A stretch of DNA of 64,000 nt from JTS-RE37 sp041744575 (GTDB lineage: Bacteria; Bacteroidota; Bacteroidia; Flavobacteriales; Flavobacteriaceae), in the NCBI GenBank assembly GCA_041744575.1, contig JBGTKP010000057.1, positions 1-64,000 on the forward strand, given 5' to 3'. Shown one piece after another: positions 37,412 to 45,470 of the stretch. Every line of letters begins with the position of its first letter. Positions within the stretch are counted from its first letter, which is position 1. Position numbers and translations under genes: made by a program. The notes under the pieces are model-generated. The model worked only from the letters and a program-made list of their open reading frames with translations. It was not told where the DNA came from and ran no database searches.

Positions 37412-38101
37412 TTAAACGGCTTTGGGATCTAATTGAACACTAGGGCTCATCGTACTGGACATATAGATAGATTTCATGTACACTCCTTTTGCGGCTGTCG
37501 GTTTCAGCTTCAGAAGGGTATCCAGTAACTCACGGGCGTTCTCTGTAATCTTGTCTTCGGAAAAGGAAACTTTTCCAACGGCCGCGTGCACGATACCTGT
37601 TTTATCTACTTTAAAATCGATCTTACCCGCCTTCACTTCCGAGACCGCCTTGCCAATGTCCATGGTTACCGTTCCCGTTTTTGGATTGGGCATAAGTCCT
37701 CTGGGGCCCAAAACGCGTCCCAGTGGGCCTAATTTCCCCATAACACTTGGCATCGTAATGATCACATCCACATCGGTCCAGCCATTCTTTATCTTTTCGA
37801 GATATTCATCAAGTCCGACAAAGTCTGCACCTGCTTCCTTAGCCTCGGCTTCCTTGTCCGGAGTGACCAGCGCGAGGACTTTTACATCCTTGCCTGTTCC
37901 GTGAGGCAGGGTGACCACCCCGCGGACCATCTGATTGGCCTTCCTAGGATCTACTCCAAGTCTTACTGCGAGGTCAACGGATGCGTCAAACTTGGCAGTA
38001 CTTATTTCCTTAATAAGCGCAGAAGCTTCTTTGAGCGAATAGAGTTTATCCTTCTCTATTTTCGACCGGGCTTCCTTTTGCTTTTTTGTTACTTTTCCCA
38101 T
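37412..38101 (-). CDS. rplA: 50S ribosomal protein L1 (uL1)
   Basis: The 229-residue L1 protein binds 23S rRNA at the mobile E-site stalk. The PHGTGKDVKVLAL, GPLGRVLGPRGLMPNPKTGTV and SIYMSSTMSPSVQLD motifs are diagnostic. It commonly represses its own operon. It lies 21 nt after rplK. Confidence 0.97.
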   Translation of the reverse strand: MGKVTKKQKEARSKIEKDKLYSLKEASALIKEISTAKFDASVDLAVRLGVDPRKANQMVRGVVTLPHGTGKDVKVLALVTPDKEAEAKEAGADFVGLDEYLEKIKNGWTDVDVIITMPSVMGKLGPLGRVLGPRGLMPNPKTGTVTMDIGKAVSEVKAGKIDFKVDKTGIVHAAVGKVSFSEDKITENARELLDTLLKLKPTAAKGVYMKSIYMSSTMSPSVQLDPKAV

Positions 38102-38122
38102 ACTAAAAATTGCTGTTACGAT

Positions 38123-38560
38123 TTAAAAAGGGCGTTTACCCATCACTTTGAGGCCCATGGAACGTGCTGTGCCCGCCACCATGCTCATCGCCGATTCAAC
38201 GGTGAATGCATTCAGATCCACCATTTTCTCTTCGGCAATCTTTCTTACCTGATCCCAGGAAACATTCCCTGACTTGGTTCTGTTAGGTTCGCCGGATCCT
38301 TTTTTAATCTTCGCTGCTTCCATAAGCTGAACTGCCGCCGGTGGTGTCTTAACGACAAAGTCAAAAGACTTGTCCTTAAAAACGGTGATAACAACCGGCA
38401 GTAATTTGCCCTGTTTGTCCTGTGTTCTTGCATTGAACTGCTTACAGAACTCCATGATGTTAACGCCGGCAGCACCTAAGGCGGGTCCAACCGGTGGCGA
38501 TGGATTCGCAACACCTCCCCTAACCTGTAGTTTTACTACTTTACTTATTTCTTTTGCCAT
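38123..38560 (-). CDS. rplK: 50S ribosomal protein L11 (uL11)
   Basis: The 145-residue L11 protein of the GTPase-associated centre. It shows GGVANPSPPVGPALGAAGVNIMEFCKQFNART at the N-terminus and the C-terminal rRNA-binding SMVAGTARSMGLKV segment. It precedes rplA and follows nusG after 67 nt. Confidence 0.97.
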   Translation of the reverse strand: MAKEISKVVKLQVRGGVANPSPPVGPALGAAGVNIMEFCKQFNARTQDKQGKLLPVVITVFKDKSFDFVVKTPPAAVQLMEAAKIKKGSGEPNRTKSGNVSWDQVRKIAEEKMVDLNAFTVESAMSMVAGTARSMGLKVMGKRPF

Positions 38561-38627
38561 TGTTTAAAATTAATTTGCAAAGTGTGTTTATTGGAAGCAA
38601 CAGCACTTTTAAATATGTAACAAAAAT

Positions 38628-39179
38628 TTATACTTTCTCAACCTGCATATAACTAAGTTCGAGCGGGGTTTTGCGTCCGAATATTTTCACCATCACCTCC
38701 AGCTTCCGCTTTTCCTCATTAATTTTTTCCACTGTTCCATTAAAACCGTTAAAAGGTCCATCAATCACTTTTACGGTCTCCCCTAAAACGAAGGGTATGG
38801 CCACACTGTCAGTATTTATTGCGAGTTCATCGACTTTCCCCAGCATCCTGTTCACTTCGGTTTTTCTGAGAGGGACCGGGTCTCCTCCTTTAGTTTCTCC
38901 TAAAAAGCCAATAACATTGGTAATAGACCGGATAATGTGGACCATCTCTCCCCCTAAATTGGCCTTTATCATGATATATCCTGGGAAATACACGCGCTCC
39001 TTGTTAATTTTTTTTCCGTTCCTGATCTGTACCACCTTTTCCGTTGGTACCAGGACCTCTTCCAGAAAATCACCGAAGCCATGACGCTCCACTTCAGTTT
39101 CAATGTATCCTTTGATTTTGTTCTCCTGACCGCTTACGGCCCTCACCACATACCATTTCTTATCCAGCACTTCTGACAT
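38628..39179 (-). CDS. nusG: Transcription termination/antitermination factor NusG
   Basis: The 183-residue protein begins with the RNA-polymerase-binding NGN domain (KWYVVRAVSGQENKIKGYIE; VYFPGYIMIKANL) and ends with a KOW domain (KVIDGPFNGFNGTVEKINEEKRKLEVMVKIFGR). It couples transcription to translation and Rho. It lies 10 nt after secE, as in most bacteria. Confidence 0.96.
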   Translation of the reverse strand: MSEVLDKKWYVVRAVSGQENKIKGYIETEVERHGFGDFLEEVLVPTEKVVQIRNGKKINKERVYFPGYIMIKANLGGEMVHIIRSITNVIGFLGETKGGDPVPLRKTEVNRMLGKVDELAINTDSVAIPFVLGETVKVIDGPFNGFNGTVEKINEEKRKLEVMVKIFGRKTPLELSYMQVEKV

Positions 39180-39189
39180 CGATCCCTGC

Positions 39190-39378
39190 TTAATTTATTA
39201 ATGTTTTAAAATACAATGTAATTAATTCGCTAAAGATGGTGTCTACACCCCAGGTCGCCAATGAAAAAAGGATAGAAAACACCGCCACGATGACCATAAG
39301 GTTGGTGGCTTCGGCCCGACTGGGGAGGGTAACGTTGTTCCTTAATTCTTCTACGGATTCCTTTATATATGTAATCAT
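39190..39378 (-). CDS. secE: Preprotein translocase subunit SecE
   Basis: A 62-residue single-span SecE of the SecYEG channel: an amphipathic helix (ITYIKESVEELRNNVTLPSRAEA) is followed by one membrane helix (NLMVIVAVFSILFSLATWGVD). I chose the ATG at 39378. The longer open frame to 39432 runs towards the tRNA-Trp gene and adds residues without family support. Confidence 0.93.
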   Translation of the reverse strand: MITYIKESVEELRNNVTLPSRAEATNLMVIVAVFSILFSLATWGVDTIFSELITLYFKTLIN

Positions 39379-39467
39379 GCCGTGTGTTTTAAAATCCGTT
39401 ACAATTCCTTCGGCTGCGCGCCGCAGGATCAACTTCTCGTCTCATCTACCTCTTCCCTGTTCATCAG

Positions 39468-39540
39468 CACGGGAGGAGAGACTCGAACTCCCGACACCTG
39501 GTTTTGGAGACCAGTGCTCTACCAACTGAGCTACACCCGT
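39468..39540 (-). tRNA. tRNA-Trp (CCA)
   Basis: A 73-nt cloverleaf on the minus strand with D-loop GTAGCTCAGTTGGTAGAGC, anticodon loop CTCCAAA (anticodon CCA) and T-loop TTCGAGT. It sits between tuf and secE, a common place for tRNA-Trp in several bacterial groups. CCA is not encoded. Confidence 0.95.
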
Positions 39541-39546
39541 AGTTAA

Positions 39547-39590
39547 TTACATTGAAAGGTATCCGCCATAAGCGGACACCTTCATTGTAA
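39547..39590 (-). other. Long imperfect hairpin between tuf and tRNA-Trp
   Basis: The arms ttacattgaaaggtatccgc and gcggacaccttcattgtaa pair over most of their length, with a tight loop. No T-run follows on the minus strand and the tRNA begins a few bases later. It is therefore more likely an RNA-processing or partial-termination structure that separates tuf mRNA from the tRNA. Confidence 0.5.
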
Positions 39591-39607
39591 ATAGTTATCG
39601 TAAGCGA

Positions 39608-40795
39608 TTAATCCAATATTTTAGTAACCTGACCTGCACCAACGGTTCTGCCACCCTCGCGGATCGCAAAACGCAACCCCACACTTAAAGCGATGGGTTG
39701 CAGAAGATCCACAATGATAGTAAGGTTATCACCTGGCATCACCATTTCAACACCACTTGGAAGGTTGATGGTGCCTGTCACGTCCGTAGTACGGACATAG
39801 AACTGGGGCCGGTAGTTATTATGAAACGGAGTATGTCGCCCTCCTTCTTCCTTTTTCAGGATGTAGACCTCTGCTTCAAATTTAGCGTGAGGCTTCACGG
39901 ATCCTGGCTTACAGATAACCATTCCCCTCTTAATATCCGTTTTTTCAATTCCTCGAAGAAGAATTCCAACGTTATCACCGGCTTCTCCCCTGTCAAGGAT
40001 CTTACGGAACATTTCTACTCCTGTAACGGTTGAAGTCAGTTTTTGCGCGCCCATCCCGATAATATCCACGGAATCTCCTGTATTTGCAACTCCTGTCTCA
40101 ATTCTTCCTGTCGCCACGGTTCCACGTCCTGTAATGGTAAAGACATCTTCCACAGGCATTAAGAATTCCTTCTCAACATCCCTTTTGGGCATCTCGATCC
40201 ATGTGTCAACCGCAGACATTAGTTCCATAACGGTATCCACCCACTTTTGCTCGCCGTTAAGGGCGCCCAAAGCAGAACCTGAGATAACCGGCCCGTTGTC
40301 GCCGTCATATTCATAGAAAGAAAGCAGTTCTCTCACTTCCATCTCAACCAGTTCCAGAAGTTCTTCATCATCGACCATATCTACCTTATTCAGGAATACG
40401 ACCATTCTTGGAATACCTACCTGGCGTCCAAGCAGGATGTGTTCTCTTGTCTGTGGCATCGGTCCGTCGGTCGCGGCAACTACTAGGATGGCACCGTCCA
40501 TTTGAGCGGCACCTGTTACCATGTTCTTCACATAATCGGCGTGGCCGGGACAGTCCACGTGGGCATAGTGCCTGTTTTCTGTCTGATATTCTACGTGAGA
40601 GGTGTTAATCGTAATTCCCCTTTCTTTTTCTTCAGGAGCGTTGTCGATTGAATCGAAAGTCCTTACTTCCGATAAACCAGCATTGGCCAATACCGAAGTG
40701 ATAGCCGCAGTTAACGTGGTTTTACCGTGATCAACGTGTCCAATAGTACCTATATTCAAGTGAGGTTTGGAACGATCAAAAGTTGCCTTTGCCAT
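39608..40795 (-). CDS. tuf: Elongation factor Tu
   Basis: The 395-residue GTPase delivers aminoacyl-tRNA to the ribosome. G1 (GHVDHGKTTL), G3 (DCPGHADYVKNM), G4 (NKVD) and G5 (SAL) are intact, and the C-terminus (GGRTVGAGQVTKIL) is typical. It lies downstream of four tRNA genes and upstream of tRNA-Trp, secE and nusG, the tufB-type context. It is the only tuf copy in the window. Confidence 0.98.
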   Translation of the reverse strand: MAKATFDRSKPHLNIGTIGHVDHGKTTLTAAITSVLANAGLSEVRTFDSIDNAPEEKERGITINTSHVEYQTENRHYAHVDCPGHADYVKNMVTGAAQMDGAILVVAATDGPMPQTREHILLGRQVGIPRMVVFLNKVDMVDDEELLELVEMEVRELLSFYEYDGDNGPVISGSALGALNGEQKWVDTVMELMSAVDTWIEMPKRDVEKEFLMPVEDVFTITGRGTVATGRIETGVANTGDSVDIIGMGAQKLTSTVTGVEMFRKILDRGEAGDNVGILLRGIEKTDIKRGMVICKPGSVKPHAKFEAEVYILKKEEGGRHTPFHNNYRPQFYVRTTDVTGTINLPSGVEMVMPGDNLTIIVDLLQPIALSVGLRFAIREGGRTVGAGQVTKILD

Positions 40796-40849
40796 TTTTA
40801 TTTGATTTTAATCTTAGTTTATATTAGTGTTCAATTCTTTTACTAAGTG

Positions 40850-40921
40850 AGCCAACGACGGGAATTGAACCCGTGACCTCTTCCTTACCAAGGAAACGCT
40901 CTACCCCTGAGCTACGTCGGC
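40850..40921 (-). tRNA. tRNA-Thr (GGT)
   Basis: A 72-nt cloverleaf on the minus strand: acceptor gccgacg / cgttggc, anticodon loop ttGGTaa, T-loop TTCAATT. It is the last of four tRNAs before tuf and corresponds to thrT of E. coli by position and anticodon. Confidence 0.95.
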
Positions 40922-41122
40922 ATATTTGGTTGAGGGTTTCATGTTAAAAAGGTTCAGGCAGCACCTACAACAGTTTCTACAAAATCACCAATCGCTAACC
41001 CCAGGCTGTGAAGCGGTGGTCTGTTCCCATGACCGTTCTCCGGGCAAGTTTCAATCACCCAAAACGCTTCTTTCACTATTTCAAAACCGCCGGATATTTT
41101 TCAATATTCCTTTAGTATTCAG

Positions 41123-41195
41123 AGCGGGAGACCGGGTTCGAACCGGCGACATTCAGCTTGGAAGGCTGACGCTCTACCAACTGAGCTACTCCCGC
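41123..41195 (-). tRNA. tRNA-Gly (TCC)
   Basis: A 73-nt cloverleaf on the minus strand: acceptor gcgggag / ctcccgc, anticodon loop ctTCCaa, T-loop TTCGAAC. It corresponds to glyT of the E. coli tufB locus. A 201-nt spacer without a gene separates it from tRNA-Thr(GGT). Confidence 0.95.
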
Positions 41196-41261
41196 GTACT
41201 TTGCATTTCAATTTCAACATGTCAACACCCCTGCAATGAACGGATGTGGTCCAAATTTCCG

Positions 41262-41343
41262 TGGGGAGAGCAGGATTCGAACCTGCGAAGGTGAAACCAA
41301 CAGATTTACAGTCTGTCCTCGTTGGCCGCTTGAGTATCTCCCC
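41262..41343 (-). tRNA. tRNA-Tyr (GTA)
   Basis: An 82-nt class II tRNA on the minus strand with a long variable arm and anticodon loop ctGTAaa. The acceptor pairs ggggaga with tctcccc. It corresponds to tyrU of the E. coli tufB locus. Confidence 0.95.
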
Positions 41344-41646
41344 AACCTATATCATCAATACGTTATGAACTTTCGAAGCATCCAGATTGCGAAACCCAAT
41401 CGCTTCATACGTTTGAATCCATGCTATGGTCGGCTCTTTACCCCTGTCTTCGAAATTCGGAGGAAAAAACTTCCGGATCTCAATCTCGTTCAATGCGCCT
41501 CTCGCCCTTTTGAAACTGCCCAATCCGGGTCAACCCTGCCAATGTTTTACCTACCGGCGTCTTGTTAAGCCCTTTATCACTCATTATCATTGCGATATAA
41601 CCCTCAAGTTGGTCTTTATCCTCCCGGAAAATCCGCTTACTACTTG
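41344..41646. other. 303-nt spacer inside the tRNA cluster
   Basis: No ORF with a recognisable product, no additional tRNA and no clear promoter was found. A small hairpin of the cggagg/cttccg type occurs near 41457-41475. The length is unusual inside a tRNA operon. Confidence 0.5.
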
Positions 41647-41720
41647 AGCCGATGGAGGGAGTCGAACCCACGACCTGCTGATTACAAATCAGCTGCTCTA
41701 GCCAGCTGAGCTACATCGGC
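41647..41720 (-). tRNA. tRNA-Thr (TGT)
   Basis: A 74-nt cloverleaf on the minus strand: acceptor gccgatg / catcggc, anticodon loop ttTGTaa, T-loop TTCGACT. It is the first gene of the tRNA-tuf operon and corresponds to thrU of E. coli. Confidence 0.95.
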
Positions 41721-41769
41721 TTTTTCAAGCATTTTATCGCAAAAAAAGCCCGCTATTTCTAACGGACTG

Positions 41770-41799
41770 CAAATGTAGATAATTATTTTTTTAATCAAA
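41770..41799 (-). promoter_or_regulatory. Promoter of the tRNA-tuf operon
   Basis: The minus strand reads TTTG (41796-41799), an 18-nt spacer, then TACATTTG (41770-41777). This is a full match to the Bacteroidetes -33/-7 pattern. It ends 50 nt before tRNA-Thr(TGT) and should drive the four tRNAs, tuf and probably the genes beyond. Confidence 0.75.
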
Positions 41800-41805
41800 A
41801 CAAAA

Positions 41806-42123
41806 TTACAAAAATTTTAGGGGGTCGTTCAATCTGGCTTTTTTCTTCTTTTTCACCAGTTTTCGCTCAAGAGATCCACAAGCTGAATCGACCGCTTCTT
41901 CAAAGGATTTGCATTGTTTCTTTACCAGAAACCGATCTTTAGGAACCATCATTTTAATTTCCACAATCTTATTTTCCTTGAGGCTTGTATTTTCAACCTT
42001 CAAAAATACCTCGGAACTGATAACCTTATCGTAAAACAGGTCCAGTTTATCCAATCTTCTCTGTACAAAATCGATTAGCTTACCATCAGCGTTAAAATTG
42101 ACGGACTGTGTGATTACTCTCAT
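41806..42123 (-). CDS. hpf: Ribosome hibernation factor, HPF/RaiA family
   Basis: A 105-residue short-form HPF/YfiA protein (QSVNFNADGKLIDFVQRRLDKLDLFYDKVISSEVFLKVE, with a basic KKKKKARLNDPL tail). Proteins of this family occupy the decoding centre of idle ribosomes and promote dimerisation or stabilisation in stationary phase. It follows the recombinase gene by 43 nt and the tRNA-tuf promoter starts just after it. Confidence 0.9.
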   Translation of the reverse strand: MRVITQSVNFNADGKLIDFVQRRLDKLDLFYDKVISSEVFLKVENTSLKENKIVEIKMMVPKDRFLVKKQCKSFEEAVDSACGSLERKLVKKKKKARLNDPLKFL

Positions 42124-42166
42124 TCGTTACGGATTTTAAGATGAAACAATTTTAAAGAACGTAGGG

Positions 42167-43057
42167 CTATTCCCGACTTCTGGGATGCGAAGCCCTGTGC
42201 GCTTTTTTTAGCTCGGCAATACTATTGTGCGTATAGACTTGTGTGGACGCCAAACTGGAATGTCCCAGCAATTCCTTTACTGAATTCAGATCGGCTCCAT
42301 TAGAGAGCAGATGTGTTGCGAAGGTATGCCGAAGAATATGCGGACTCTTCTTCACTTTTGAAGAGACCTTACTAAAATACCTATTTATTATCCTGTAAAC
42401 AAGCGTTTCGTACATTTTATGTCCGTTTTTGCCGATAAAAACAAAGGGTTCGCCCTGAATTTTTACCTGTTGTTCACGCGCAGTAAGATAGGTAGTCAGG
42501 TTTTCCAAGGTTCTGGAAACCAGGGGTATAATTCTTTCTTTATTACGTTTTCCAAGCACTTTGATCGTCTTTCCGGGAAGATTCAGATCCTTCAGTTTTA
42601 AATTCATAAGCTCAGCCCGACGCATACCTGTCGTATATAATATTTCAATGATCATTTTATCCCTCAGTCCTTCAAAATCATCGTCAAATTGAAATGGCAG
42701 CAGTACCAGGTCCATCTCTTTCTCAGAAAATGGAATCTCAAGTTTTTTGGGGGTTTTAAGAGCTTTATGCGTTGCCAGGGGACTTACTTTTATGCTCTCA
42801 ACTTGCACAAGAAATTTAAAATAAGCTTTCAGGGAAGCGATTTTCCGGTTTACGGATCTGTTGGACAATTGATGCTCCACCAAAAAAACGATCCAACTCC
42901 GGATACTTCCGTAGGACACATCCTCTGTAGCTTCTACACCATGCTCCTTCAGATAAAAGGCATGAAATTCCGCAATATCCCTCTTGTAGGCGTTCACGGT
43001 GTGGGGGGAAAATTTCCTCTCCAGCGCCAAATAGGAGATAAAGGAACTGACGGACAT
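42167..43057 (-). CDS. XerC/XerD-type tyrosine recombinase
   Basis: The 296-residue recombinase has an N-terminal SAM-like DNA-binding domain (about 1-90) and a catalytic domain with the full set of residues: Arg146 (TGMRRAEL), Lys170, His240-x-x-Arg243 (HILRHTFATHLL), His266 (GHSSL) and the nucleophile Tyr275 (TQVYTH). The size and lack of a mobile-element context point to chromosome-dimer resolution at dif rather than an integrase. I cannot decide between XerC and XerD. Confidence 0.9.
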   Translation of the reverse strand: MSVSSFISYLALERKFSPHTVNAYKRDIAEFHAFYLKEHGVEATEDVSYGSIRSWIVFLVEHQLSNRSVNRKIASLKAYFKFLVQVESIKVSPLATHKALKTPKKLEIPFSEKEMDLVLLPFQFDDDFEGLRDKMIIEILYTTGMRRAELMNLKLKDLNLPGKTIKVLGKRNKERIIPLVSRTLENLTTYLTAREQQVKIQGEPFVFIGKNGHKMYETLVYRIINRYFSKVSSKVKKSPHILRHTFATHLLSNGADLNSVKELLGHSSLASTQVYTHNSIAELKKAHRASHPRSRE

Positions 43058-43091
43058 ACTGTAAATTTACAAAACCTGTAAAAACCGTGGT

Positions 43092-43124
43092 AAAAAAAAG
43101 CGCATCTGAAAAGATCAGAAGCGC
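43092..43124 (-). terminator. Terminator after rpsU
   Basis: On the minus strand a 10-bp stem with one mismatch (gcgcttctga / tcagatgcgc, 5-nt loop) is followed by eight T. It lies 30 nt past the rpsU stop. Confidence 0.85.
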
Positions 43125-43153
43125 GTGATGTCTATTGATTGGAAGATATACTA

Positions 43154-43348
43154 TTAAATCTCTTCCTGATCTCTGAGACCCTGAATGTATTGGGCCTTTT
43201 GAATTTGTTGTCTACGTTCCACGGAAGGTTTTGTAAACTGCTGACGTTTACGGAGTTGTCGCATGGTCCCGGTTCGGTCGAACTTACGTTTGAAACGTTT
43301 GAGGGCTCGGTCGATATTTTCTCCTTCTTTAACAGGTATTATTAACAT
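43154..43348 (-). CDS. rpsU: 30S ribosomal protein S21 (bS21)
   Basis: A 64-residue, very basic protein (VKEGENIDRALKRFKRKFDRTG, then MRQLRKRQQF), the normal size of flavobacterial bS21. In Flavobacterium johnsoniae ribosomes, bS21 with bS18 and bS6 sequesters the anti-Shine-Dalgarno tail of 16S rRNA. Here the gene carries an exceptionally strong Shine-Dalgarno sequence, 8 nt before the ATG, consistent with feedback on its own translation. It is monocistronic with its own promoter element and terminator. Confidence 0.96.
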   Translation of the reverse strand: MLIIPVKEGENIDRALKRFKRKFDRTGTMRQLRKRQQFTKPSVERRQQIQKAQYIQGLRDQEEI

Positions 43349-43356
43349 GGGCTACA

Positions 43357-43367
43357 ACCTCCTTTCT
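43357..43367 (-). promoter_or_regulatory. Extended Shine-Dalgarno sequence of rpsU
   Basis: The mRNA reads AGAAAGGAGGU, 11 nt perfectly complementary to the conserved 16S rRNA 3' tail (ACCUCCUUUCU), with 8 nt to the start codon. I saw no comparable sequence before the other genes of this window. See the finding on bS21 autoregulation. Confidence 0.9.
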
Positions 43368-43384
43368 TTAATGATTTGAGAGTG

Positions 43385-43392
43385 CAAATATA
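43385..43392 (-). promoter_or_regulatory. Candidate -7 promoter element for rpsU
   Basis: The minus strand reads TATATTTG (TAnnTTTG), 36 nt before the ATG, leaving room for the Shine-Dalgarno sequence in the leader. No -33 TTTG at normal spacing. Confidence 0.5.
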
Positions 43393-43418
43393 AAGGGAAT
43401 AAGTGAAAAGAAAACTAT

Positions 43419-44558
43419 TTATTTTAAAATATTCTTGGCAATGACAATCTTCTGGATTTCAGTTGTACCCTCGCCTATCGTGCAGAGTTTGGAATCCCTG
43501 TAAAATTTTTCCACAGGATAATCCTTGGTATAGCCGTAACCGCCATGGATTTGCACAGCTTCATTTGCCACGCGTACACATACTTCTGAAGCATACATTT
43601 TGGCCATTGCGCTTAACTTTGTCATCTCCCTGCCCTCATTCTTGAGAAATGCCGCTTTGTGCAACAGCAATTCCGAAGCTTCAATTTCTGTGGCCATATC
43701 CGCAAGCTTAAAGGAAATACCCTGAAATTCGCTGATTGGTTTTCCGAACTGCACGCGTTCCTTGGAATAGCTCAAAGCAGCTTCATAAGCGCCCTTTGCA
43801 ATTCCCAGGGACAAGGCTCCGATTGAAATCCTGCCGCCATCTAGAATTTTCATTGACTGGACAAAACCCGCACCTGGTTCCCCAAGACGGTGGGAATCGG
43901 GCACCCTGCAATCTGAAAAGATCATTTCAGCGGTTTCGCTCGCACGCATGCCCAGCTTATTTTCCTTTTTTCCACTGGTAAATCCAACCATCCCCTTCTC
44001 TACCACAAATGCCGTCATTCCGTGACTATCCCCTTTATTACCTGTCCGGGCAATTACGACCGCAATATCCCCGCTGATCCCGTGTGTTATAAAGTTTTTC
44101 GCCCCATTGATAATCCAGTCATCTCCATCTTTAACGGCCGTAGTATTCATTCCCCCGGCATCCGAACCGGTATTATGCTCCGTAAGACCCCAGGCCCCTA
44201 ACCACTCCGCGGTCGCCAGTTTCGGGATCCAACGCTCCCTCTGACTGTCGTTCCCAAAACTTAAAATATGATTGGTGCAAAGGGAGTTATGCGCCGCAAG
44301 CGACAGGCCGATGGACGGATCCACTTTGGAGATTTCTGAAATGATGGTCACATATTCATGATAACCTAATCCGGAACCGCCCAGATCAGTCCCGACAAGA
44401 ACTCCCATAAATCCCATTTCCCCTGCTTTTTTGAAAAGAGGCAAGGGAAAGGTTTGCGCCTCGTCCCATTCCATGATATGAGGTCTGATATATTGTTCGG
44501 CGAAGTCCCTGGCAGCCTGGGCAACCATTAATTGAGTTTCAGAGTAATCAAAACTCAT
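43419..44558 (-). CDS. Acyl-CoA dehydrogenase
   Basis: An FAD enzyme of 379 residues that oxidises acyl-CoA to trans-2-enoyl-CoA. Visible are the N-terminal helical domain, the FAD and substrate motif WGLTEHNTGSDAGGM, the RVQFGKPISEFQGISFKLADMATE helix, VQIHGGYGYTKDYPVEKFYRD and the catalytic Glu in IGEGTTEIQ. The size and motifs suggest a short- or branched-chain enzyme. I cannot give the exact substrate. ATG 44558 matches the family start better than 44582. A TATATTTG element (44601-44608, minus) lies in the end of the preceding gene. Confidence 0.93.
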   Translation of the reverse strand: MSFDYSETQLMVAQAARDFAEQYIRPHIMEWDEAQTFPLPLFKKAGEMGFMGVLVGTDLGGSGLGYHEYVTIISEISKVDPSIGLSLAAHNSLCTNHILSFGNDSQRERWIPKLATAEWLGAWGLTEHNTGSDAGGMNTTAVKDGDDWIINGAKNFITHGISGDIAVVIARTGNKGDSHGMTAFVVEKGMVGFTSGKKENKLGMRASETAEMIFSDCRVPDSHRLGEPGAGFVQSMKILDGGRISIGALSLGIAKGAYEAALSYSKERVQFGKPISEFQGISFKLADMATEIEASELLLHKAAFLKNEGREMTKLSAMAKMYASEVCVRVANEAVQIHGGYGYTKDYPVEKFYRDSKLCTIGEGTTEIQKIVIAKNILK

Positions 44559-44591
44559 GGCCGGTATCGTTTCTGTAATCATTATAGCAAT

Positions 44592-45461
44592 TTAGAGCGT
44601 CAAATATAGCTTAATTCTCTCAATCCTGTTGACAGGGAATCCCTCTATATCCTTCAATTCGTCCAATGAACCAATATTGCCGACCTCCTCCCGGTAGCTG
44701 ATAATTCTGCGTATTACTTCATATCTCAAATACGTTATTCTGGCGAGATCTTCAGCCGTAGCCAGGTTGATATCCAACTTTTGGATTTTTGGAGGATCCA
44801 GGATCCTGAAATAACGAAAAGTGCGCCTAACCACCGCAGAATCCAGACCGTAAACATCATATAACTGATCCTCTTCCACAAATCCGCCCATTGCGGTTCT
44901 GAACCTGACAATTCTGGAAGCAAGTTTCTCCCCAATTCCCGGGACCACTCTAAGCGCTGCCTCCGTGGCGGTATTTAATTCGGCAGGGGTAAAGCCTTTG
45001 GCTGTTTCATTAAGGGCAGCCGGAAATTGGGTCTTTTCTCGCTTTTTATTTCGCCATGCTGGAAATTTGAAATTGGGGCTGATAGCGCTGAGAAGCGAAT
45101 CTGACACCTGGGTGATTTGTTGAAATTCCATGGCTGAATTGACAAATTTCCCATCTCTCCGGAATGCTTGTAACCGATCCATTTCCATTGGAGACATACC
45201 CAGGGTATACGCTTTGAAATCAGTAAGATAATTTGGATTGAAGGAATATACCCGCACACTGTCCGTTTTGAACTCATCATGGGCAAGGGCTTCCCATTCC
45301 TGGCTTGCAACGGAATCTGAGAGAAAAGTTGCAGCATCCGAAGCTTTCCCATGCCGAAGCGTGTACCGGACGACCTGTAGCAACAGGATGACAAGCAGTA
45401 AAAAAAAGATCCCGCTGCGTTCCTGTTTATTGAAGCTGAAGTGGGACCTTACCTTTTTCAA
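44592..45461 (-). CDS. ComEA-like helix-hairpin-helix protein
   Basis: The 289-residue protein has one N-terminal membrane helix (about 16-34, GIFFLLLVILLLQVVRYTL) and at least two helix-hairpin-helix DNA-binding segments near the C-terminus: LNTATEAALRVVPGIGEKLASRIVRFR (about 175-205) and INLATAEDLARITYLRYEVIRRIISYR (about 232-260). This recalls ComEA-type DNA receptors, but the long middle part is family-specific and I would not claim a role in DNA uptake. It lies 9 nt after the AgcS gene. Confidence 0.8.
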   Translation of the reverse strand: MKKVRSHFSFNKQERSGIFFLLLVILLLQVVRYTLRHGKASDAATFLSDSVASQEWEALAHDEFKTDSVRVYSFNPNYLTDFKAYTLGMSPMEMDRLQAFRRDGKFVNSAMEFQQITQVSDSLLSAISPNFKFPAWRNKKREKTQFPAALNETAKGFTPAELNTATEAALRVVPGIGEKLASRIVRFRTAMGGFVEEDQLYDVYGLDSAVVRRTFRYFRILDPPKIQKLDINLATAEDLARITYLRYEVIRRIISYREEVGNIGSLDELKDIEGFPVNRIERIKLYLTL

Positions 45462-45470
45462 TACGGCACT

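Noticed and set aside
41236..41568. An ORF over tRNA-Tyr and the following spacer
   Set aside because: It reads through a tRNA gene and has no family features.
42167..43057. An integrase marking a mobile element beside tRNA genes
   Set aside because: The recombinase has the full Xer size and residues, and no att repeats, cargo genes or composition change were seen around it.
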